A stretch of DNA of 34,415 nucleotides from contig CALUQJ010000013.1 of assembly GCA_944322865.1 (NCBI GenBank), forward strand, positions 1 to 34,415, read 5' to 3'. This document shows positions 15,547 to 23,529 of this stretch, piece after piece; within the stretch, counting starts at the first letter, position 1, and each line of letters starts with the position of its first letter. This DNA comes from Candidatus Gastranaerophilales bacterium. Lineage in GTDB: Bacteria; Cyanobacteriota; Vampirovibrionia; Gastranaerophilales; Gastranaerophilaceae. Made by a program: the position numbers and the translations under genes. The notes beneath the pieces are model-generated. The model saw only the letters and a list, made by a program, of their open reading frames with translations. It was not told where the DNA came from and did not search any database.

Positions 15547-16950
15547 TTATCCGAATTGTTTGATATAACTTACAGCCTGTTCTTTGGTTGTAACATCACC
15601 GTTAATCTGGGCTTCATGCAACGCATCTAAGATTCTGCCAAGTTCAGGTGAAGGTTTAATATTCAATATTTCCATAACATCATTTCCGCTTAATAATTTT
15701 GGCAGCGGTTCTAACTTATCGCGTACACTTAAATAGAAATTAAGCAACCTGTCTAAATTAGAAATATTGTTCTGAACCATTTCATCAGACACAGCCTCGC
15801 CTCTTGCTGAAAGTCTGTCCGCTTGCGCAAGCAGTATATTATCTATTGAATTATCACCTGATTTGCGCACATAACGCATCATGATTTTGTCATTTATTTC
15901 AGGTGCAGACATAACCTGTGACGGGTAAATATGATTTTTAATCATAGAAGAAATATAATCTATCTGCTTATTGGAGAACGCTAATTTTTTTAAGATCCCG
16001 ATAACCATTTGCGCTCCGACTTCATCGTGTTTTATAAATCTATGCCGTCCTGTATCTTCTTCAATTGTCCAGGTAGAAAATTTTCCTATATCATGTAAAA
16101 AAGCTGCAAGTTTTAAATGCGCAATGCGGCTTGCCCCGCCAAAATCAACCCTGTTCATATGCTCTTTTACTTCCGGTGAAGAGTTTGCAAAAATACCTGA
16201 GAGCTGCTTTACTGTTTCTACTGAATGATGAAATAAATCCAGATGATGATGCGTGTTCGCAGGGACTTGTTTAAGCTCTTTTATTACAGGAAAAATCTTT
16301 TCAAGAAGCCAGGTTTTGTCCATATTCAGCAAAGCCTTGAACGTAAAAGCGCCGGCAAAAAGTCTTATCAATTCATAATTTATTCGCTCCACTGCCGGTT
16401 TTGATATTAAATCAGAATACCTGCAAACAGCATCAATTACAGCATGGCTGAGTTCAAATCCATACTGTGCCTGAAACCTGTAAACTCTTAAAATCCGCAA
16501 AGGATCATCAACAAAATTGTGTTCATTTATACAATTCAAAACTCCGTGCTGCAAATCGGTAATTCCGCCGCACAAATCAACAACTTCAAATGTTTTGAGA
16601 TTTACCGCAATGGAATTTATTGTTAAATCGCGCCGCATCAAATCTTTTTCCAGTGAATTTTCTATGGGATTAGTTACATCTATATAGTTAATTTTATCCG
16701 GAAGAACAAGTCTGTATATTTTATTTTCTTCATCCAGTGCCACAAAAGTTGCCTCAAAAAGTTCTGCAATTTTTCGGGCAAAAATTTTTGCATCTTCATC
16801 AAGCACAATTAAATCTCTGTCGTAAGTAAACTTGCCGAGTAAAAAATCGCGAACAGCACCGCCTACCAGATAAACTTCATTATCAAATGTCTGGCGGAGT
16901 TTTGTTAAAACTTCATCATTTTTAATTTTTTCCGTGATTTTGGTATTCAT
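15547..16950 (-). CDS. cca: CCA tRNA nucleotidyltransferase / poly(A) polymerase family, HD-domain type
   Basis: 467 residues. The nucleotidyltransferase head has LVGGAVRDFLLGKF followed by DRDLIVL (DxD-type catalytic residues) and RRDLTINSIA. The neck and body domain has DPLRILRVYRFQAQ. A C-terminal HD domain (H..HS and FLHDIGKFSTW) resembles the cyanobacterial and proteobacterial CCA enzymes with phosphohydrolase activity. It adds or repairs the tRNA 3' CCA; a poly(A) polymerase role cannot be excluded. It overlaps rsmE by 29 bases. Confidence 0.9.
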   Translation of the reverse strand: MNTKITEKIKNDEVLTKLRQTFDNEVYLVGGAVRDFLLGKFTYDRDLIVLDEDAKIFARKIAELFEATFVALDEENKIYRLVLPDKINYIDVTNPIENSLEKDLMRRDLTINSIAVNLKTFEVVDLCGGITDLQHGVLNCINEHNFVDDPLRILRVYRFQAQYGFELSHAVIDAVCRYSDLISKPAVERINYELIRLFAGAFTFKALLNMDKTWLLEKIFPVIKELKQVPANTHHHLDLFHHSVETVKQLSGIFANSSPEVKEHMNRVDFGGASRIAHLKLAAFLHDIGKFSTWTIEEDTGRHRFIKHDEVGAQMVIGILKKLAFSNKQIDYISSMIKNHIYPSQVMSAPEINDKIMMRYVRKSGDNSIDNILLAQADRLSARGEAVSDEMVQNNISNLDRLLNFYLSVRDKLEPLPKLLSGNDVMEILNIKPSPELGRILDALHEAQINGDVTTKEQAVSYIKQFG

Positions 16951-17668
16951 AAATTATATTTCCTAATGCAACCGTGACAGCAGTTTCTGCCTTCAAGATT
17001 AAATTGCCTAGCGTTAATTTCGGAATATTGTGACTGTCAAAAATTTCAAATTCCTTTTGTGAAAATCCACCCTCCGGACCAATTATCACAAGTAAACTTT
17101 CACCGGATTTGACAGGACTTTGTACAAAATAATCATGAAAAGTTAGTGTTGAATTTCTTTCGCAAAAAGCAACAACTTTATCAAAAGTTTTCGCCTTGAG
17201 AAGCTTTTCTAAACCGGTGACCTCAAAACATTTGGGAACAATTGCGCGTTCACACTGTTTAGATGCCTCATACATTATTTTTTGCCACTTCTCTGTTTTT
17301 TTATTGATTACAGCAGGGTTAAGTGCACAATTATCTGTCACAACCGGATACACACCTCTAATCCCGAGTTCTGTAGCCTTTTCTATTACAAAATTTTGTG
17401 CATCACTTCTCAAAGGACTTTGTGCAAGATACAAATTAAAATCTAAATCCCTTTCGGATTTGTAATTTTTTTCTATCCGAACTTCAATTTTTTGCTTGTC
17501 AATATCTGTAATAACAGTTTCATACTGTATCTGATTTTCGTCAATGAGCAAAAGATTTTCGCCTTTTTTTGCCCGCAATGAACGCGCTATATGGTTGTAA
17601 TTTTCTTTATCGGAAATTACAATTTTATTTTCAATTCTGTCTGAAGAATTAACAAAAAAATGCGGCAT
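16922..17668 (-). CDS. rsmE: 16S rRNA (uracil-1498-N3)-methyltransferase
   Basis: 248 residues, the usual size. The small N-terminal PUA-like domain (MPHFFV...NHIARSLRAKKGE) is followed by the knotted SPOUT methyltransferase domain with IGPEGGFSQKE and LGNLILKAETA, the SAM-binding trefoil signatures. It methylates U1498 of 16S rRNA. AAGGAG lies before the ATG. It is the first gene of a two-gene unit with cca. Confidence 0.93.
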   Translation of the reverse strand: MPHFFVNSSDRIENKIVISDKENYNHIARSLRAKKGENLLLIDENQIQYETVITDIDKQKIEVRIEKNYKSERDLDFNLYLAQSPLRSDAQNFVIEKATELGIRGVYPVVTDNCALNPAVINKKTEKWQKIMYEASKQCERAIVPKCFEVTGLEKLLKAKTFDKVVAFCERNSTLTFHDYFVQSPVKSGESLLVIIGPEGGFSQKEFEIFDSHNIPKLTLGNLILKAETAVTVALGNIIYEYQNHGKN

Positions 17669-17773
17669 CTTTACTCCTTTTAATTTTATTATAGCAAAGA
17701 CAAATAAAAATACACGGCGTAAAAATTTATTAATAAATTATGTTAAGCAGTGGTAAAAAAATATTTTTTGCAT

Positions 17774-17779
17774 TATAAT
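17774..17779 (+). promoter_or_regulatory. -10 element for the DUF2229 gene
   Basis: A perfect TATAAT about 38 bases before the ATG at 17817. No convincing -35 is seen at the right distance. AAGGAAC lies a little upstream of the ATG and may be the ribosome site. Confidence 0.45.
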
Positions 17780-17816
17780 TGTAGCAGAAAAATAACTCTA
17801 AGGAACAAATGGGATT

Positions 17817-18896
17817 ATGGAAAACAAAAATCAATCAAGCGAAAAAGTAATCGGTATACCGCGGGCAATGTCTTTTTACCACAATTATCCTTTTTATTAC
17901 GGATTTTTTACGGATTTAGGCATAAAGATAGTCCTGTCTGACGTTACAACAAAACAAACCATGTCAGCTGGCTCTGCGCTTGTTGTAACAGAAACCTGTC
18001 TGCCGATTAAAGTTTTTATCGGGCATGTTTTGAATCTTATTGACAAAGGCGTTGATAAAATTCTTGTTCCTTCTTTGCAATCAGTATCCCATAAAATTTA
18101 TAATTGTTCCAAAATAAGAGGATTACCGGATCTTGTCAGAAATGTTGTAAAAAAAGATTTTACGATTATAGAACCAACTCTTGATAAATCCGAAAAAAAT
18201 CAAGGTTTGTATGAATTTCTAAAAGAATGTGCAGCACCTTTCGGTATTACTGATGAAGCTTTAATTAAGCGTGCCTCTAAAGCCGGCTGGAGAACATATA
18301 ACAATTTCCACATTATGTCAAAATCCGGCATGAGTTACAAAAAAGCAATTAATTATGCACTGCAAGGCAAAGTATTCATAGAAAGCCAGACAAAAGAATC
18401 ACCTATATCAGTTGCTTTGATTTCTCACGGATACAATATTTACGACGAACGAACATCTATGAAGATTTTTGATAAACTCGAAAAAATGGATGTAAAAGTA
18501 TACACATCATTGCAATTGTCAAAGGAACAAATGGAGGACGGCATAAAATCACTCGGGCAGGAACTCTATTGGGCGAACGAATACGAAATGACAGGCGCTG
18601 CCGGTCACTATTTAAAAGACAATAAAATAGACGGCTTAATTACCCTGACTGCATTTGGCTGCGGTCCTGATTCATTGATGATAGAACGCATTACAAGAAA
18701 AGCAAAACGTTTTAATAAGCCGCTTTTGAATTTAACAATAGATGAACAAACAGGCGAAGCAGGTTTTATTACACGATTGGAAGCATTTGTGGATATGCTT
18801 TTCCGTAAAAAACGTGCGAATATAATTAACAATATCGAAATAAGCGAACGTAATTCTACCTACATTCCTAATACGAATTATATTGAAACAAAATAG
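17817..18896 (+). CDS. DUF2229 protein (C-terminal region of acyl-CoA dehydratase activases, stand-alone)
   Basis: 359 residues. The start (KVIGIPRAMSFYHNYPFYYGFF) and TETCLPIKVFIGHV, FGCGPDSL and NLTIDEQTGEAGFITRLEAF are signatures of DUF2229. In YjiL-type 2-hydroxyacyl-CoA dehydratase activators this is the large C-terminal region. The ATPase (actin-like) domain is absent, so this is the stand-alone form found in many anaerobes and clostridia. Conserved Cys residues (in TETCLP and FGCGP) suggest an Fe-S site. Its substrate is unknown. It is monocistronic with a terminator at 19034-19072. Confidence 0.82.
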   Translation: MENKNQSSEKVIGIPRAMSFYHNYPFYYGFFTDLGIKIVLSDVTTKQTMSAGSALVVTETCLPIKVFIGHVLNLIDKGVDKILVPSLQSVSHKIYNCSKIRGLPDLVRNVVKKDFTIIEPTLDKSEKNQGLYEFLKECAAPFGITDEALIKRASKAGWRTYNNFHIMSKSGMSYKKAINYALQGKVFIESQTKESPISVALISHGYNIYDERTSMKIFDKLEKMDVKVYTSLQLSKEQMEDGIKSLGQELYWANEYEMTGAAGHYLKDNKIDGLITLTAFGCGPDSLMIERITRKAKRFNKPLLNLTIDEQTGEAGFITRLEAFVDMLFRKKRANIINNIEISERNSTYIPNTNYIETK

Positions 18897-18915
18897 CGTA
18901 GATACAAGAATAGTT

Positions 18916-18936
18916 GTAATAAGGAAGCCTTATTAT
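18916..18936 (+). other. Short hairpin in the intergenic region
   Basis: TAATAAGG (18917-18924) pairs with CCTTATTA (18928-18935) around AAG, extendable by one wobble pair. No T-run follows. The rest of the 174-base gap to rseP shows no gene or tRNA fold. Confidence 0.5.
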
Positions 18937-19033
18937 AAGATGTTTGGACTATAGGACGGTTAAGTTCATTTCATAAATCAGGCTTAGCAAATTTCACCAA
19001 CAACCGCTTTATTTTAGCTCTTAACGTTTATTT

Positions 19034-19072
19034 AATCAGGCAACACATTAAGTCACGCATTGTCTGATTTTT
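19034..19072 (+). terminator. Intrinsic terminator of the DUF2229 gene
   Basis: AATCAGGCAA (19034-19043) pairs with TTGTCTGATT (19060-19069) with one G-T pair, then TTT. It abuts the convergent rseP stop codon at 19071. Confidence 0.7.
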
Positions 19073-20438
19073 ACAATTTCTGCATTATAAGTGCATAGAT
19101 GTCATTAAATACAACGATTATCATCAACACTATCAGAAACATAAAACCAGCTGTTCCGATTTTATTTACAGTTTCTTCATCCAACGGTCGTCCGCGCAGT
19201 TTTTCTATAATAAGGAACAAAACATGTCCACCGTCCAGAGCAGGTATCGGCAAAAAGTTAACTATTGCCAGATCCAGTGAAATTATTGCGGTTAGCAAGA
19301 GTCCGGAGAATATTCCGTTATTCTGTATAATATCTCCGCCGACTTTTGTGATTGCAACAATACCGTGAAGGTCTTTCAGCGGGATTTTACCGGAAAATAT
19401 TTGCCACAATCCGTATAATAGCAAATAAGTTTGTTCGTATAAATATTTGCAGCTTGCTATTACGGCAGATTTAGGAGATTTTGTCGGAATAACAATTTCA
19501 CGGGCTTCCATTTCTATGCCAATTACGCCGTTTTTATCAGGATATATTGGATTCAAGTCTATTGTTTTTCCGCTGCGCTCTACTGTTATTCTTACAGGTC
19601 TGAAATTATCAGAATAAGCGTATGCTATATCTTCAAGAGTAACATCACCATCGGAGGTGTAAGTTTTTTTACCGGTTAACTTATCTCGTAATGCGGCTTG
19701 TTTTTCTGAAATTGTAACCTGTTCGTCTTTGTATTTTTCCATTCCGATAAGCATTTTATCAGTAAGCGTAACTTCTTTTTCGTACTTTAATTCAGGCAGG
19801 CGTATTGTTAAATCTGCCGGAATTATTTCATCATGCTTGAATGCAACATTCAGCTTTCTTAAAGCTTCTATATTTTGTTCAACAAGTTCAATATTGACTT
19901 TGCCATCATAGGCTTTGCTTTGTCGTGCAAAAAGCGTAAGAGCGGCGGCGCTGTCTGCTTTTGAACCGTTAATTGAAAGTATTTTATCGCCTTTTTTAAG
20001 ACCTGACTGCCAAACTGATTGAGTTTTTTCGGCTACTATGTTTTTTACGTAAATATCATATTTCCCGGACGGCATATGTCCCCATAAAAATGCTGTTAAA
20101 AGCACTATTGCAAAGGCGCATACAATATTTGCAAAAACACCGGCAGAAACAACTATAAAACGCTGATATATAGGTCTATTGAGAAATCTGTCAGGAGAAT
20201 CTTCCGGCAGCGGATTACCTTTGTCGTCATCTGGAAAAGCAACATATCCGCCTAGTAAAAAGGCATGGATGAGTATTTTTGTATCGCCGCACTGTTTTTC
20301 CCATAGTGTCGGACCAATCGGCAAGCCAAACCCAAATTTATCAACCTTCATCCCGAACATTCTGGCAGCAAGATAGTGTCCTGCTTCGTGGACTAGAATT
20401 AAGATACTCAACAAAATCAACATTATGATAATTGACAT
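19071..20438 (-). CDS. rseP: RIP site-2 metalloprotease RseP
   Basis: 455 residues. The zinc-binding HEAGH is at 17-21 in the first membrane segment and the second metal site is in NFLPIPALDGGH near the C-terminus. A PDZ-like region (about 130-170, with SGLKKGDKILSINGSKA) sits between, followed by a long insertion (about 185-290) before the last domain. It cleaves anti-sigma factors or remnant signal peptides inside the membrane. AGGGAGAG precedes the ATG. It is monocistronic, separated from speE by a strong hairpin. Confidence 0.94.
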   Translation of the reverse strand: MSIIIMLILLSILILVHEAGHYLAARMFGMKVDKFGFGLPIGPTLWEKQCGDTKILIHAFLLGGYVAFPDDDKGNPLPEDSPDRFLNRPIYQRFIVVSAGVFANIVCAFAIVLLTAFLWGHMPSGKYDIYVKNIVAEKTQSVWQSGLKKGDKILSINGSKADSAAALTLFARQSKAYDGKVNIELVEQNIEALRKLNVAFKHDEIIPADLTIRLPELKYEKEVTLTDKMLIGMEKYKDEQVTISEKQAALRDKLTGKKTYTSDGDVTLEDIAYAYSDNFRPVRITVERSGKTIDLNPIYPDKNGVIGIEMEAREIVIPTKSPKSAVIASCKYLYEQTYLLLYGLWQIFSGKIPLKDLHGIVAITKVGGDIIQNNGIFSGLLLTAIISLDLAIVNFLPIPALDGGHVLFLIIEKLRGRPLDEETVNKIGTAGFMFLIVLMIIVVFNDIYALIMQKL

Positions 20439-20509
20439 AAACTCTCCCTAAGTTTTCTGGCTTATTGTTAAAGTATATCATAAAAATAAAATTTGTGCCG
20501 GTTATGAAG

Positions 20510-20543
20510 TGAGGCGGGCGGCAAAAAAATGCCGCCCGCCTCA
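20510..20543. other. GC-rich 13-bp hairpin between speE and rseP
   Basis: GAGGCGGGCGGC (20511-20522) pairs perfectly with 20531-20542, with one more pair outside. The loop is AAAAAAAT on the plus strand. It has no T-tail on either side, so although placed where a speE terminator should be, it does not have the normal form. It may block readthrough by structure alone. Confidence 0.7.
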
Positions 20544-20563
20544 AAATCCAAACATTTAAACAT

Positions 20564-21415
20564 TTACAAAATTTCTTTCAAATAATTCGGCAGAGCAAAG
20601 CGTGCAAGATGATATTCTTTGTTATACACTTTGCAGGTTTTAGTAATCTCTGCACAGCGTCTTTCATCAATATAAGAAAGCGGTTCAACGGTTTCTGAGC
20701 AAAAAGCCCATGCCCAGTATCCGCCCGGATATGTCGGAATATTTGAGGTATAAGTTGCACAAATAGGAAAAACTTTTTTCAGCAAGTTATACATCTTTTT
20801 GATTTCTTCTTTATTAACGACCGGTGATTCTGATTGTGCGGCAACAATACCGCCAGCTTTTAGAGAATTTTTAACATTCGTATAAAATTCTTCTGTAAAC
20901 AATCCTTCACCAGGTCCCATAGGGTCTGTTGAATCTATTAATACAATATCATATTCATTCTTTTTATCTTTAATAAATTCTATTGCATCTTCCACACGAA
21001 TTTCTACGCGCGGATCATCTAATTTCCCTGCTATAGTCGGTAAAAATTCTTTGCAGGCATCAATTACCATTCCGTCGATTTCACAAAGAACAACTTTTTC
21101 AACAGTATCGTGTTTCAAAACTTCACGTACTGTGCCGCCGTCACCGCCGCCTATTACAAGGACTGACTTTGGACATTTGTGGTTCATCATCGGAATGTGG
21201 GCGATCATTTCGTGATAGAAAAATTCATCGCCTTCGGTTGTCATCATAAGATCATCCAGAGTTAAAACTCTGCCAAGCCGGCTGTCTGTTTCAAAAATTT
21301 CTACCTTTTGAAAATCAGATTGTTTTGAAAAAAGCACTTTGCCTGCTTTAATCGCAACCCCGAAACCTGCCGGTGTTATTTCTTTATAAAATCCTTCTTT
21401 AACGCCATTTGTCAT
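20564..21415 (-). CDS. speE: Spermidine synthase (polyamine aminopropyltransferase)
   Basis: 283 residues, normal length. The family signatures are intact: VLVIGGGDGGTVREVLKH, CEIDGMVIDACKEFLP, the catalytic Asp in LIDSTDPMGPGEGLF, and the C-terminal PTYPGGYWAWAF. It transfers the aminopropyl group from decarboxylated SAM to putrescine. Decarboxylase genes are not nearby. It lies 3 bases after the HIT gene, suggesting co-transcription. Confidence 0.96.
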   Translation of the reverse strand: MTNGVKEGFYKEITPAGFGVAIKAGKVLFSKQSDFQKVEIFETDSRLGRVLTLDDLMMTTEGDEFFYHEMIAHIPMMNHKCPKSVLVIGGGDGGTVREVLKHDTVEKVVLCEIDGMVIDACKEFLPTIAGKLDDPRVEIRVEDAIEFIKDKKNEYDIVLIDSTDPMGPGEGLFTEEFYTNVKNSLKAGGIVAAQSESPVVNKEEIKKMYNLLKKVFPICATYTSNIPTYPGGYWAWAFCSETVEPLSYIDERRCAEITKTCKVYNKEYHLARFALPNYLKEIL

Positions 21416-21418
21416 TTA

Positions 21419-21739
21419 TTATTCTCCTTTACTACCCATTACATGTATATGCAGGTGAAAAACTTCCTGTCCTGCTTCTTTTCCTGTATTAATCAGTGTT
21501 TTATAAGCTTTTAACCCGCATTTTTGAGCAACTGTTTTAACTGCTGACAGCAGCTCACCCATAAGATTTTTGTCCTCAAGTTCGTTTAAAGATGCAATAT
21601 GCATTTTGGGAACAACGAGCACATGCACAGGGGCTTTTGGGTTGATATCGTTAAACGCTGCAACATAATCATTTTCGTAAACAAATTCTGTTCCGAACTC
21701 TCCGCGTAAAATCTTACAAAAAATACAATCTTCAGACAT
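21419..21739 (-). CDS. HIT-family (HinT-like) nucleotide-binding protein
   Basis: 106 residues. The HIT motif FHLHIHVMG with the catalytic His and the N-terminal CIFCKILRGE zinc-type Cys pair mark it as the HinT/PKCI branch, which hydrolyses nucleoside phosphoramidates. It is separated from larE by about 100 bases containing TATAAT on its own strand (21776-21771), so it probably begins a new transcript with speE. Confidence 0.92.
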   Translation of the reverse strand: MSEDCIFCKILRGEFGTEFVYENDYVAAFNDINPKAPVHVLVVPKMHIASLNELEDKNLMGELLSAVKTVAQKCGLKAYKTLINTGKEAGQEVFHLHIHVMGSKGE

Positions 21740-21837
21740 TTAAATACCTCTCTTTATACATTTAAATGCTATTATAAGATAAGATAAAAATCAATATATT
21801 TTGTAAATAGTAAAAATCAGGGTTTTGCTGTTTGTCG

Positions 21838-22623
21838 TTATTGTGAAATATCCATGCTGCCGCTTCTCAGCCCTTCCATATCAAGCGTTATATACATAAA
21901 TCCAAGAGGTTTTAATTTTTGTATAATATTTTCCCGCGCCTTTATAAAATCCGCAAAGTTATCTTGCGGTATCTCTATTCTTGCAATATCTTCGTGTATT
22001 CTAAGCCGACAGGAATCAAATCCTGCATCATGTAATATTTTTTCACCCTGTTCAACTATTAAAAGTTTTTGTTCTGACAATCGCGCACCATAAGGGAAGC
22101 GGGTTGCAAGGCATGGGGTTGAAGGTTTATCAAAAATATTTATTCCGCATTCTTTTGCATAATCTCTTATTTCTTTTTTGGTAATTTCGAATTTTGCAAA
22201 AGGTGAAATTATCCCGAGTTCTTTTAATGCTTTTATGCCGGGTCTGTAAACACTCAAATCATCATAATTTGTTCCGTCTATAATATTTCGTCCGTCTGCA
22301 TAATCCTTTAATTTTGAAAAAATTAGTTTCTTGCAATAGTAACATCTGCCCTTCGGATTATTTTTCAACAGGTTATCACTCAAAGGAAAATATTCTATAA
22401 TTTTTTGTTTTATACCGTAATTTTTGCATATTATGCGGGTTTGGGCAATTTCTTCTTCTGTCTGAAAAACTGAGTTAAAAGTCACGGCAGTAACATCTAG
22501 ATCTTTACAAAGCCAGAGCAAAAGAGTGCTGTCAATTCCGCCTGAAAAAGCAAGGTATAACCCCTGCTTTTTCAAATCGGATAAATAAATTTTTAATTGT
22601 TCAAATTTATTTTGCATTTTCAT
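21838..22623 (-). CDS. larE: ATP-dependent sacrificial sulfur transferase LarE
   Basis: 261 residues. PP-loop LAFSGGIDSTLLLW, then GRCYYCKKLIF (C94, C97), DGTNYDDLSVYRPG and KPSTPCLATRFPYG (C171). LarE turns the biscarboxylated nicotinic-acid dinucleotide into the dithiocarboxylate precursor of the nickel-pincer cofactor. Some LarE have one sacrificial Cys; forms with three conserved Cys, as here, are reported to use a [4Fe-4S] cluster instead. The gene overlaps cbiM by 17 bases and ends the long minus-strand run. Confidence 0.92.
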   Translation of the reverse strand: MKMQNKFEQLKIYLSDLKKQGLYLAFSGGIDSTLLLWLCKDLDVTAVTFNSVFQTEEEIAQTRIICKNYGIKQKIIEYFPLSDNLLKNNPKGRCYYCKKLIFSKLKDYADGRNIIDGTNYDDLSVYRPGIKALKELGIISPFAKFEITKKEIRDYAKECGINIFDKPSTPCLATRFPYGARLSEQKLLIVEQGEKILHDAGFDSCRLRIHEDIARIEIPQDNFADFIKARENIIQKLKPLGFMYITLDMEGLRSGSMDISQ

Positions 22624-23518
22624 CTACCAGATTTTTACTCAACCGAAGTCCAAACAGATATACAATTGCAGCTACAACCGCAAGTCCCGCTAAACTTCCT
22701 GATGTATATGGCATATTTGCAAAAATAGACATCTTAGCCTGCAACACTTCAGATATATTGTACAATACACCTTGTGTCTGCATAACAACAGAATCAGATA
22801 TATTTAACAAAGACCATTCCAGTCCGTCCGGCTTTTGTGAAGCGTATTGAGAAATTACACCGGCAAGAATAACCGAAATACCTGCAAAAGTATAAGATAA
22901 TTTTTTGCGGTCAACGACACTTGCAAGTGCGGCAATTATTCCTGTTACAACACCTTCAACAACTCCGATAGGGAAGTGTATAGCCTGCATTAAACCCGTA
23001 AAATTTAATACCGCGGAAGAGGCAACGGCACCTGAAAGTGCGCCTTCAATAACAACTGCTATAGAACCTAGTTGTAAAGCCGCAATTGAGGCAATAACAG
23101 CGCCTAAGAAAGTTTTATTTCTGTCAGCAAGCGGTTTAAACAATAGCGGATAAGCAACAAAACATGCTAAAAATCCCATATTGAAAATATTGCACCCGAG
23201 AGCCAAAAGTCCTCCGTCTGCAAAAAATACCGCCTGAACAAGCAATATTGCACACATAGCAAGAAATGCAGCATAAGGTCCCAGAAGTGCTGCAAGTAAA
23301 ATTCCGCCTACAATGTGACCGCTTGAACCTGTTGCAGGTATTGCAAAATTAATCATCTGTAGAGCAAATACAAGTCCTGTAATTGCAACAGTCGGCAAAA
23401 CCTTGTCTTTAGTAAAATCTGTTTTTGCTTTTTTATAAGCGTAATAAGCTGTTGCGCCTGCTATGGCAAGCATCGGCAATCCTGTTACAGGACAAATAAT
23501 ACCGTTTCCTAAATGCAT
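22607..23518 (-). CDS. CbiM/NikM-type Ni/Co energy-coupling factor transporter with C-terminal CbiN-like part
   Basis: 303 residues. The N-terminus MHLGNGIICPVTGLPM is the metal-binding start of CbiM/NikM/LarM S-components; multiple membrane segments follow. The C-terminal third contains PDGLEWSL, the signature of the CbiN/NikN/LarN subunit, so M and N are joined in one protein. The Lar neighbours make nickel the likely substrate. No ATPase or T-component gene (CbiO, CbiQ) is in the window. It follows larC by 11 bases with AAAGGAGG before the ATG. Confidence 0.9.
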   Translation of the reverse strand: MHLGNGIICPVTGLPMLAIAGATAYYAYKKAKTDFTKDKVLPTVAITGLVFALQMINFAIPATGSSGHIVGGILLAALLGPYAAFLAMCAILLVQAVFFADGGLLALGCNIFNMGFLACFVAYPLLFKPLADRNKTFLGAVIASIAALQLGSIAVVIEGALSGAVASSAVLNFTGLMQAIHFPIGVVEGVVTGIIAALASVVDRKKLSYTFAGISVILAGVISQYASQKPDGLEWSLLNISDSVVMQTQGVLYNISEVLQAKMSIFANMPYTSGSLAGLAVVAAIVYLFGLRLSKNLVDENAK

Positions 23519-23529
23519 AATATCCTCCT

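Noticed and set aside
18897-19033. tRNA or small RNA in the gap before rseP
   Set aside because: No cloverleaf, T-loop sequence or acceptor pairing could be drawn; only a short AT-rich hairpin is visible.
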